Below, piece after piece: positions 1 through 5,672 of a stretch of 9,215 nt of DNA. Positions within the stretch are counted from its first letter, which is position 1. Every line of letters starts with the position of its first letter. Location: positions 1 through 9,215 of the forward strand of contig CALJUL010000070.1 of the NCBI GenBank assembly GCA_937975725.1, written 5' to 3'. This DNA comes from an uncultured Pseudoxanthomonas sp. (GTDB taxonomy: Bacteria > Pseudomonadota > Gammaproteobacteria > Xanthomonadales > Xanthomonadaceae). A program made the position numbers and the translations under genes. Under the pieces are notes generated by a model. That model was not told the origin of the DNA, searched no databases, and was given only the letters and a program-made list of their open reading frames with translations.

Positions 1-2
1 GC

Positions 3-584
3 CAGTCGCTGCTGGCGCGCGACGTGGACGTGACCATCATCGACACCGACATCGAGATGATCCGCAACGCCGAGGAATTCGGCTTCAAGATCTACTACGG
101 GGACGGCACCCGCCTGGACGTGCTGCGCGCCAGCGGCGCGGCCACCGCGCAGACCATCGCCATCTGCGTGGACGACAGGGCGGCGACCAACCAGATCGTC
201 GAACTGGCCCGTCACGAGTTCCCGCAGGCGCAGGTGCTGGTGCGCGCGTTCGACCGCGAGCATTCGCTGGCGCTGATCAACGCCGGTGTGGACTACCAGA
301 TCCGCGAGACCTTCGAATCGGCCGTGGAATTCGGCAAGGCCGCGCTCGCCAGCGTGGGCGTGCCGCGCGAGGATGCGGAGACCATCGCGCAGGAGATCCG
401 CCGGCGCGACGCCGAACGCTTCGAACTGGAAATGGCCGGTGGCGACCTGAAGTCGGGCGCCTCGATGCTCTACGGCAACGCTCCTGCCAAGCCCACGCCG
501 ACGCCCTTCACCAAGCCGCGGCGCGAGGCCAGGGCGCTGAACGAGGAAGCCGCCGAAGCAATCGGCGAGGAAGAAGAGGAATGA
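3..584 (+). CDS. kefC: Kef-type K+/H+ antiporter, C-terminal RCK/TrkA-N regulatory part (5' truncated)
   Basis: The reading frame enters from the left edge, so no start is visible; about 193 residues remain. It begins inside a Rossmann-type RCK (TrkA-N) domain: the end of the second strand reads TIIDTD, whose acidic residues normally contact the nucleotide ribose, followed by FKIYYGDGTRLDVLRASGA and AICVDD, a typical KefB/KefC pattern. The later segment RETFESAVEFGKAALASVG also matches the Kef family. In KefB/KefC this cytosolic domain gates K+ efflux in response to nucleotide and glutathione adducts; the membrane antiporter domain would lie upstream of the window. The C-terminus is a proline-rich linker followed by a Glu-rich tail ending in five Glu, which is variable in the family. 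It converges on the DUF1244 gene 65 bp away. Confident in the family; KefC versus KefB or a generic CPA2 antiporter is less certain. Confidence 0.85.
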   Translation, partial: QSLLARDVDVTIIDTDIEMIRNAEEFGFKIYYGDGTRLDVLRASGAATAQTIAICVDDRAATNQIVELARHEFPQAQVLVRAFDREHSLALINAGVDYQIRETFESAVEFGKAALASVGVPREDAETIAQEIRRRDAERFELEMAGGDLKSGASMLYGNAPAKPTPTPFTKPRREARALNEEAAEAIGEEEEE

Positions 585-649
585 CGCCGGACCGCTTCCA
601 GCCTTCGGCCCATCGCCTCAGGTAAGCGAGTGGGGAGGGCGCGGGCGGC

Positions 650-946
650 TCAGCCGTGGCGTTCCTGCGCCGCCTTGAACGCGGCCAGTTGCTCCGGCGT
701 GGCTTCGCGCTGGTGCCGCGCCTTCCATTCGGCGAACGGCATGCCGTAGATGCGTTCCCTGGCCTGTTCCTTGTCCAGCGGCGTCCCGGCTTCGGCGGCT
801 GCCTCGCGGTACCAGTCGGCCAGGCAGTTGCGGCAGAAGCCGGCCAGGATCATCAGGTCGATGTTCTGCACGTCGGCGCGCTCCTGGTTGAGATGCTTCA
901 GCAGGCGGCGGAAGGCGGCGGCCTCGAGGGCTGTGGTGTCGGTCAT
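650..946 (-). CDS. DUF1244 family protein (98 aa), function unknown
   Basis: This small leftward gene encodes 98 residues, starting MTDTTALEAAAFRRLLKHL and ending AAQERHG. The core NIDLMILAGFCRNCLADWY (Cys38-x2-Cys41) and the following RIYGMPFAEWKARHQ are the recognisable signature of DUF1244, a compact mostly helical family common in proteobacteria. The conserved CRNC pair could bind a metal or be redox active, but no function is established as far as I know. The same frame stays open far upstream across folD on the opposite strand; I chose the ATG at 946 because family similarity begins there and the length is normal for the family. The ribosome binding site is weak (a GGA about 10 bases upstream). 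It is divergent from folD and convergent with the kef gene. Confidence 0.85.
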   Translation of the reverse strand: MTDTTALEAAAFRRLLKHLNQERADVQNIDLMILAGFCRNCLADWYREAAAEAGTPLDKEQARERIYGMPFAEWKARHQREATPEQLAAFKAAQERHG

Positions 947-1030
947 CGGCAGTGGATCCAGAATGTCGGAGCGAAGGCGGATATGCGGGGGCGATCTGCT
1001 CAGTGGCGACGTGCAGGTGCTGCATGTGCA

Positions 1031-1048
1031 GGAGCGACGCGAGTCGCG
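1031..1048. repeat. Solo REP-like hairpin (degenerate copy)
   Basis: GGAGCGACGCGAGTCGCG contains a perfect 5-bp stem (GCGAC at 1034-1038, GTCGC at 1043-1047) closed by a GCGA loop. It shares the GGAGCGACG...GTCGCGATG frame with the REP doublet at 2038-2104 but stands alone. It lies in the 198-bp divergent gap between the DUF1244 gene and folD. Just left of it, CTGCATGTGCAG (1020-1031) forms another short palindrome. I see no convincing -35/-10 pair for folD in this gap. Confidence 0.6.
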
Positions 1049-1144
1049 ATGACCCTTGCCGCCGGCCCGCGGCCGCCGCCATCCCTCCCCACACGAATGC
1101 CGGAATCGGAGACAATACGCGCCGACTCTACACCCCCGCACCCC

Positions 1145-2008
1145 ATGACTGCCCGAATCCTGGACGGCCGCCGCATCGCCGAGAACCTGCTGGACGGACT
1201 GAAAGTCCGGGTGGACGCGCGCATCGCCGCCGGGTTGGGCAGGCCAGGGCTGGCGGTGGTGCTGGTGGGCGGCGATCCGGCTTCGACGGTCTACGTGCGC
1301 AACAAGCGCCGTGCCGCCGAAAAAGTCGGCATCGTGGCGCACGACCACGATCTGCCCGAAGGCACGAGCGAAGCCGAACTGCTGGCGCTGATCGACCGCC
1401 TCAACGCCGATCCGCAGATCCACGGCATCCTGATCCAGTTGCCGCTGCCCGGCATTCCCGACGCCACCCGGCTGATCGAACGCATCGACCCGCGCAAGGA
1501 CGTGGACGGCTTCCATCCGGCCAACGTCGGCCACCTGGCCCTGCGCCAGTTCGGCCTGCGCCCGTGCACGCCGCGCGGCATCACCACGCTGCTGGCCTAC
1601 ACCGACCAGCCGGTGCGCGGGCGCAACGCCACCATCGTCGGCGTGAGCAACCACGTGGGCCGGCCGATGGCGCTGGAGCTGCTGATCGCCGGCTGCACGG
1701 TGACCAGTTGCCACAAGTTCACCCCACGCGAGGTGCTGGAAGCCCGGGTCGGCGACGCCGACATCCTGGTGGTGGCGGCCGGCAAGCCCGGCCTGGTCCC
1801 CGGCGAATGGGTCAAACCCGGCGCGGTGGTGATCGACGTGGGCATCAACCGGCTGGACGACGGCCGGCTGGTGGGCGACGTGGGCTTCGATGCCGCGGTC
1901 GAGCGGGCGAGCTGGATCACTCCGGTCCCCGGCGGCGTCGGCCCCATGACCGTGGCCACCTTGATGCAGAACACCCTGGAAGCCGCCGAGGCGGCCGGCG
2001 CGCCCTGA
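1145..2008 (+). CDS. folD: Bifunctional methylenetetrahydrofolate dehydrogenase / methenyltetrahydrofolate cyclohydrolase
   Basis: FolD interconverts 5,10-methylene-, methenyl- and 10-formyl-tetrahydrofolate with NADP+, feeding purine and fMet synthesis in the cytosol. The product is 287 residues, the usual size. Visible motifs are the catalytic YVRNK (Tyr50, Lys54), the QLPLP segment (98-102), the KDVDGFHPANVG motif (Asp121), the NADP-binding loop VGVSNHVGRP, and the C-terminal ITPVPGGVGPMTVATLM signature. Residue numbers of Tyr50, Lys54 and Asp121 coincide with those of E. coli FolD. In the nucleotide loop this protein has VSNHVGRP where many homologues have a SNIVGRP-type sequence, a minor variation. 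The ATG at 1145 gives the standard N-terminus (TARILDGRRIAENLL); a longer open frame upstream has no family similarity. No strong Shine-Dalgarno is seen. It is followed by a REP doublet and guaB in the same direction. Confidence 0.97.
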   Translation: MTARILDGRRIAENLLDGLKVRVDARIAAGLGRPGLAVVLVGGDPASTVYVRNKRRAAEKVGIVAHDHDLPEGTSEAELLALIDRLNADPQIHGILIQLPLPGIPDATRLIERIDPRKDVDGFHPANVGHLALRQFGLRPCTPRGITTLLAYTDQPVRGRNATIVGVSNHVGRPMALELLIAGCTVTSCHKFTPREVLEARVGDADILVVAAGKPGLVPGEWVKPGAVVIDVGINRLDDGRLVGDVGFDAAVERASWITPVPGGVGPMTVATLMQNTLEAAEAAGAP

Positions 2009-2037
2009 AGCGGGCCCTGATTGGCGATGGTGGATGC

Positions 2038-2104
2038 TGTGGGAGCGACGCAAGTCGCGATGGGGCTTTCCTGGCGGCCCATCGCGACTTGCGTCGCTCC
2101 CACA
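2038..2104. repeat. REP doublet (REPIN-like) with perfect 27-bp inverted arms
   Basis: Left arm 2038-2064 and right arm 2078-2104 are perfect reverse complements over 27 bp, separated by 13 bases (2065-2077). Each arm contains its own small hairpin, GCGAC-GCAA-GTCGC, headed by GTGGGA. Two head-to-head REP units in a short intergenic gap are what is called a REPIN; such elements are dispersed by RAYT (TnpA_REP) transposases acting in trans. The transcript could fold into a very stable long hairpin between folD and guaB and might protect the folD message 3' end or attenuate read-through, but there is no T-tract, so I do not call it a terminator. No RAYT gene is in the window. Confidence 0.85.
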
Positions 2105-2194
2105 TACAAGGGGCCGCAACGCCCTGCATGGGCAGCAGTGCCGGGAAAGCAGCGTTCCGCCCGCAGCCCACGCCGGAAGCCCCACGGATCAGGG

Positions 2195-2200
2195 TATAAT
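2195..2200 (+). promoter_or_regulatory. Probable guaB promoter -10 box
   Basis: A perfect TATAAT sits 31 bases before the guaB ATG, in otherwise very GC-rich DNA. The upstream -35 position shows no close match to TTGACA, as is frequent in this group. A start of transcription near 2207 would give a leader of only about 25 bases. This also decides the guaB start: an in-frame ATG at 2199 overlaps the -10 box and so could not be translated from this promoter. Confidence 0.6.
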
Positions 2201-2231
2201 GCCGCGCTTCCCCAACTTCCCGGGCCCGCCG

Positions 2232-3689
2232 ATGCTGCGCATCCAGGCTGAAGCACTGACGTACGACGACGTCTCCCTCGTCCCCGCCCATTCCACCGTC
2301 CTGCCCAAGGACGTCAGCTTGGAGACGCGCCTGACGCGCGGCCTGCGGCTGAAGCTGCCGATCGTCTCGGCCGCCATGGACACCGTCACCGAGGCCCGCC
2401 TGGCCATCGCCATGGCCCAGTTGGGCGGCATCGGCATCATCCACAAGAACCTGACCGCCGAGCAGCAGGCCGCCCAAGTGGCCAAGGTCAAGAAGTTCGA
2501 GGCCGGCGTCATCAAGGAACCCTTCACCGTCGGCCCCGAGACGACCATCGCCGAGGTGCTCAAGCTCACCCGCGCGCGCAACATCTCCGGCGTGCCGGTG
2601 GTGGACGGCGGGCAACTGGTCGGCATCGTCACCAGCCGCGACATGCGCTTCGAGAAGAAGCTCGACGATCCGGTCCGCCACATCATGACCAAGAAGGACC
2701 GCCTGATCACCGTGCGCGAAGGCGCCAGCGACGAAGAAGTGCTGGACCTGCTGCACAAGAACCGCATCGAGAAGGTGCTGGTGGTCAACGACGGCTTCGA
2801 GCTGCGCGGCCTGGTCACCGTCAAGGACATCCAGAAGAAGACCGACAACCCCAACGCCGCCAAGGACAGCGCCAGCCGCCTGGTGGTGGGCGCGGCGGTC
2901 GGCGTGGGCAGCGACACCGAGCAGCGCGTCGAAGCGCTGGTGGCCGCCGGCGTGGACGTGATCATCGTCGACACCGCGCACGGCCATTCGCAGGGCGTGC
3001 TGGACCGCGTGGCCTGGGTCAAGAAGCGCTTCCCGCAGTTGCAGGTCGTGGGCGGCAACATCGTCACCGGCGATGCCGCGCTGGCGCTGATGGACGCCGG
3101 CGCCGACGCGGTGAAGGTCGGCGTGGGCCCGGGTTCGATCTGCACCACGCGCATGGTGGCCGGCGTGGGCGTGCCCCAGGTCACCGCCATCGACATGGTC
3201 GCCGAGGCGTTGCAGGACCGCATCCCGCTGATCGCCGACGGCGGCATCCGCTATTCCGGCGACATCGGCAAGGCCATCGCCGCGGGCGCGTCCACGGTGA
3301 TGATCGGCGGCCTGTTCGCCGGCACCGAGGAAGCACCGGGCGAAGTGGAATTGTTCCAGGGCCGCAGCTACAAGAGCTACCGCGGCATGGGCAGCCTGGG
3401 CGCGATGGAGAAGGGGTCGAAGGACCGCTATTTCCAGGACGCCAGCGACGCCGACAAGCTGGTGCCCGAAGGCATCGAAGGCCGCGTGCCGTACCGCGGC
3501 TCGGTCGGCGGCATCGTCCACCAGCTCATCGGCGGCCTGCGCGCCACCATGGGCTACGTGGGCTGCGCGACCATCGAGGAGATGCGCGCCAAGCCGAAGT
3601 TCGTGGTCATCACCGGCGCCGGGCAGCGCGAGAGCCATGTGCACGATGTGCAGATCACCAAGGAACCGCCGAACTACCGGATGGGGTGA
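2232..3689 (+). CDS. guaB: Inosine-5'-monophosphate dehydrogenase
   Basis: GuaB oxidises IMP to XMP with NAD+, the committed step to guanine nucleotides. The 485-residue product has the standard order: barrel start MLRIQAEALTYDDVSLVPA, then two CBS domains (about residues 95-210, GVIKEPFTV to TVKDIQKK) inserted in the barrel, then the catalytic loop GPGSICTTR with nucleophile Cys304 (Cys305 in E. coli), the IADGGIRYSGD phosphate-binding segment, and the flap YRGMGSLGAM with the following KGSKDRYFQ. The C-terminus ESHVHDVQITKEPPNYR is typical. The ATG at 2232 matches E. coli GuaB exactly at the N-terminus; the frame is open upstream but crosses the promoter and the REP element. The Shine-Dalgarno is poor. 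guaA follows after 111 bp, and no terminator is visible between them, so co-transcription is likely. Confidence 0.98.
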   Translation: MLRIQAEALTYDDVSLVPAHSTVLPKDVSLETRLTRGLRLKLPIVSAAMDTVTEARLAIAMAQLGGIGIIHKNLTAEQQAAQVAKVKKFEAGVIKEPFTVGPETTIAEVLKLTRARNISGVPVVDGGQLVGIVTSRDMRFEKKLDDPVRHIMTKKDRLITVREGASDEEVLDLLHKNRIEKVLVVNDGFELRGLVTVKDIQKKTDNPNAAKDSASRLVVGAAVGVGSDTEQRVEALVAAGVDVIIVDTAHGHSQGVLDRVAWVKKRFPQLQVVGGNIVTGDAALALMDAGADAVKVGVGPGSICTTRMVAGVGVPQVTAIDMVAEALQDRIPLIADGGIRYSGDIGKAIAAGASTVMIGGLFAGTEEAPGEVELFQGRSYKSYRGMGSLGAMEKGSKDRYFQDASDADKLVPEGIEGRVPYRGSVGGIVHQLIGGLRATMGYVGCATIEEMRAKPKFVVITGAGQRESHVHDVQITKEPPNYRMG

Positions 3690-3690
3690 G

Positions 3691-3785
3691 GCAGGAGTAA
3701 GCGGAGAGGAGTGAGGAGTGAGGAAAGCTCCTGCACTCCTCTTCTCGTTCCGGCATCCGCTTTTGCTCACTCATCCTCCTCTCCA
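3691..3785. repeat. Purine/pyrimidine-biased repeat patch between guaB and guaA
   Basis: The gap carries a 7-bp tandem repeat, GAGGAGT about 2.7 times at 3706-3724, followed by TC-rich complements. Several inverted pairs are perfect: GCAGGAG (3691-3697) with CTCCTGC (3728-3734); GAGGAGTG (3706-3713 or 3713-3720) with CACTCCTC (3734-3741); AAGCGGA (3699-3705) with TCCGCTT (3756-3762); and GGAGAGGAG (3703-3711) with CTCCTCTCC (3776-3784). These pairings exclude each other, so the mRNA could take alternative folds just before the guaA start. No poly-T follows, and no guaA Shine-Dalgarno is obvious in the C-rich last 20 bases. Function unknown. Confidence 0.6.
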
Positions 3786-3800
3786 CTCACGCCTCGCCCC

Positions 3801-5366
3801 ATGACCAGCATCCACACCGACAAGATCCTCATCCTCGACTTCGGCGCGCAGTACACCCAGTTGATCGCCCGCCGCATCCGCGAGATCGGCGTCTACTGCG
3901 AAATCTGGGCGTGGGACCACGACCCGGACGAGATCGCCAAGTTCGGGGCCAAGGGCATCATCCTGTCGGGCGGGCCGGAATCCACCACCCAGCACGGCGC
4001 GCCGAAAGCGCCTCAGCAGGTGTTCGACAGCGGCCTGCCGGTCCTGGGCATCTGCTACGGCATGCAGACGCTGGCCGCGCAGCTCGGCGGCGCCACCGAG
4101 GCCGCCGACGCGCGCGAGTTCGGCCATGCCGAAGTGCGACTGGTCACGCACGACGCGCTGCTGGGCGGACTGAGCGACCACCAGGGCGAGCCGCGCATCG
4201 ACGTGTGGATGAGCCACGGCGACCACGTCGCGAAGCCGCCGCCGGGCTGGACCGTCACCGCCGCCACCGACCGCATTCCGGTGGCCGCGATGGCCTGCGA
4301 AGAGAAGCGCTGGTACGGCGTGCAGTTCCACCCCGAGGTCACCCACACCAAGCAGGGCCAGACCCTGCTGCGCCGCTTCGTCGCCGACATCTGCGGTTGC
4401 AGGACGCTGTGGACCGCGGCCAACATCATCGAGGACCAGATCGCACGCGTGCGCGAGCAGGTCGGTTCCGACGAGGTGATCCTGGGCCTGTCCGGCGGCG
4501 TGGATTCGTCCGTGGTTGCGGCGCTGTTGCACAAGGCCATCGGCGAACAACTGACCTGCGTGTTCGTCGACACCGGCCTGCTGCGCTGGCAGGAAGGCGA
4601 CCAGGTGATGGCGATGTTCGCCGAGCATATGGGCGTCAAGGTGATCCGCGTCAACGCCGCCGAGCGCTATTTCAGCGCGTTGAAGGGCGTGTCGGACCCG
4701 GAGGCCAAGCGCAAGATCATCGGCAACCTGTTCGTCGAGATCTTCGAGGAAGAATCGAACAGGCTGAAGAACGCCAAGTGGCTGGCGCAGGGCACCATCT
4801 ACCCGGACGTGATCGAATCGGCCGGCAGCAAGACCGGCAAGGCCCACGTCATCAAGAGTCACCACAACGTCGGCGGCCTGCCCGAGCACATGAAGCTGGG
4901 CCTGGTCGAGCCGCTGCGCGAACTGTTCAAGGACGAGGTGCGCCGCCTCGGCGTGGAACTCGGCCTGCCGCGCAGCATGGTCTACCGCCATCCGTTCCCC
5001 GGCCCGGGCCTGGGCGTGCGCATCCTGGGCGAAGTAAAGCCCGACTACGCCGACTTGCTGGCCAAGGCCGACGCCATCTTCATCGACGAACTGCGCAAGG
5101 CCGACTGGTACGACAAGGTCAGCCAGGCGTTCGCGGTGTTCCTGCCGGTCAAGTCGGTCGGCGTGGTCGGCGACGCCCGCGCCTACGAATGGGTGATCGC
5201 GCTGCGCGCGGTCGAGACCATCGACTTCATGACCGCGCACTGGGCGCACCTGCCGTACGACCTGCTGGGTACCGTGTCCAACCGCATCATCAACGAACTG
5301 CGCGGCGTCTCGCGCGTGGTCTACGACATCAGCGGGAAGCCGCCGGCGACGATCGAGTGGGAGTGA
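3801..5366 (+). CDS. guaA: Glutamine-hydrolysing GMP synthase
   Basis: GuaA aminates XMP to GMP using ATP and glutamine, directly after GuaB in the pathway. The 521-residue protein has an N-terminal class I glutamine amidotransferase domain (about 1-200) with nucleophile Cys85 in GICYGMQ and His177/Glu179 in QFHPEVTH; then the ATP pyrophosphatase domain with the P-loop LSGGVDSS (residues 230-237); and a C-terminal dimerisation domain with GLPEHMKLGLVEPL, YRHPFPGPGLGVR and the ending SGKPPATIEWE, identical to the E. coli C-terminus. The ATG at 3801 (MTSIHTDKILILDFGAQYTQ) is chosen on family alignment; upstream in-frame GTG/TTG codons lie in the repeat patch. The gene is full length although a mobile element seems to begin right behind it, as expected when the insertion site is the 3' end of guaA and the element restores it. 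Confidence 0.98.
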   Translation: MTSIHTDKILILDFGAQYTQLIARRIREIGVYCEIWAWDHDPDEIAKFGAKGIILSGGPESTTQHGAPKAPQQVFDSGLPVLGICYGMQTLAAQLGGATEAADAREFGHAEVRLVTHDALLGGLSDHQGEPRIDVWMSHGDHVAKPPPGWTVTAATDRIPVAAMACEEKRWYGVQFHPEVTHTKQGQTLLRRFVADICGCRTLWTAANIIEDQIARVREQVGSDEVILGLSGGVDSSVVAALLHKAIGEQLTCVFVDTGLLRWQEGDQVMAMFAEHMGVKVIRVNAAERYFSALKGVSDPEAKRKIIGNLFVEIFEEESNRLKNAKWLAQGTIYPDVIESAGSKTGKAHVIKSHHNVGGLPEHMKLGLVEPLRELFKDEVRRLGVELGLPRSMVYRHPFPGPGLGVRILGEVKPDYADLLAKADAIFIDELRKADWYDKVSQAFAVFLPVKSVGVVGDARAYEWVIALRAVETIDFMTAHWAHLPYDLLGTVSNRIINELRGVSRVVYDISGKPPATIEWE

Positions 5367-5413
5367 TTGGGCGTCTGGCATCGGCTGGCACCGAGTAGCA
5401 CCAGAACACACCT
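5340..5413 (+). other. Candidate element attachment site (attL) at the 3' end of guaA
   Basis: Host-like sequence ends around the guaA stop codon (5364-5366), and an integrase gene with element-like neighbours begins 306 bp further on. Genomic islands with tyrosine integrases are known to use the 3' end of guaA. The exact core cannot be placed because the other junction is outside the window; the prediction is that part of the final guaA codons recurs as a direct repeat at the far end. Candidate neighbouring motifs are TGGCATCGG and TGGCACCGAG at 5376-5395. Confidence 0.4.
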
Positions 5414-5541
5414 AAACCCGCGTAAATGCGGGTTTTTTTGTGATTTCGTCCGGCGCCGGCTGGCAATCTTTGGCATCGCCAAGCACTACTTTTTCATGGC
5501 ATGATGGATGGCATTGAGTGCTTCGATGCCATGAGATGCCA
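5376..5541. repeat. Cluster of TGGCA/TGCCA motifs in the guaA-int gap
   Basis: TGGCA occurs on the plus strand at 5376, 5386, 5461, 5471, 5497 and 5509, and its complement TGCCA at 5527 and 5537: eight copies in about 165 bp. The last four extend to ATGGCAT (5496-5502, 5508-5514) and then ATGCCAT (5526-5532, 5536-5542), two direct followed by two inverted with a 10-14 bp step. Such arrays of short, phased direct and inverted motifs next to an integrase gene fit arm-type integrase or excisionase binding sites. The stretch 5481-5640 is about 40% G+C, far below the flanking guaA. Confidence 0.6.
5414..5439 (+). terminator. Rho-independent terminator after guaA
   Basis: AAACCCGC (5414-5421) pairs perfectly with GCGGGTTT (5428-5435) around a 6-base loop and runs into seven T residues (5433-5439). 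It lies 47 bp after the guaA stop and would end guaBA transcription. Whether it belongs to the host or to the element end cannot be told from this side alone. Confidence 0.9.
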
Positions 5542-5583
5542 TCAATACCATGTAACCATCTTTCTGGCTATCATGGTATTGAT
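5541..5583. repeat. Perfect 12-bp inverted repeat upstream of the integrase
   Basis: ATCAATACCATG (5541-5552) and CATGGTATTGAT (5572-5583) are exact reverse complements separated by 19 bases, so the arm starts are about three helical turns apart. A third partial copy, CATGGTATT, lies at 5641-5649, just before the integrase ribosome binding region. The left arm overlaps the last ATGCCAT of the neighbouring motif cluster. Candidate binding sites for integrase, AlpA or the zinc-ribbon protein encoded downstream. Confidence 0.7.
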
Positions 5584-5606
5584 CTGACGTAATTCAATGA
5601 TTTTAT
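5579..5606 (+). promoter_or_regulatory. Possible integrase promoter
   Basis: TTGATC (5579-5584, 4 of 6 matches to the -35 consensus) and TTTTAT (5601-5606, 4 of 6 to the -10) are spaced 16 bp in the AT-rich gap. The -35 would overlap the right arm of the 12-bp inverted repeat, and the third CATGGTATT copy would lie in the early leader, an arrangement that would permit repression by a protein bound at these repeats. Weak call based only on partial matches. Confidence 0.3.
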
Positions 5607-5672
5607 TGAGTTTTTACGCCAGGATAGGCTGATTCTAGGTCATGGTATTCGAGCCAAACCAGGGCGAGAACC

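Noticed and set aside
2038..2104. REP doublet as a folD rho-independent terminator
   Set aside because: The stem is strong but no T-tract follows either arm on either strand.
650..2185. Very long leftward open frame (511 codons) running from within the REP region across folD
   Set aside because: Only the last 98 codons (946-650) resemble a real family (DUF1244). The rest is the antisense of folD with Ala/Gly/His-rich shadow translation.
952..2199. Second rightward open frame over folD
   Set aside because: Arg/Pro/Gly-rich out-of-frame translation of folD.
1917..3770. Leftward 617-codon open frame antisense to guaB
   Set aside because: Composition is rich in His, Asp, Ala and Leu as expected from the complement of high-GC3 coding DNA; guaB on the other strand has every family motif.
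3771..5411. Leftward 546-codon open frame antisense to guaA
   Set aside because: Shadow of guaA with the same codon-position bias; no recognisable domain.
5376..5650. CRISPR array
   Set aside because: The repeated units are only 5-12 bases, occur in both orientations and lack uniform spacers.
5367..5672. tRNA or tmRNA gene as the integration target
   Set aside because: No cloverleaf, TTCGA loop or CCA end is seen in the gap; the 3' end of guaA itself is the more likely target.
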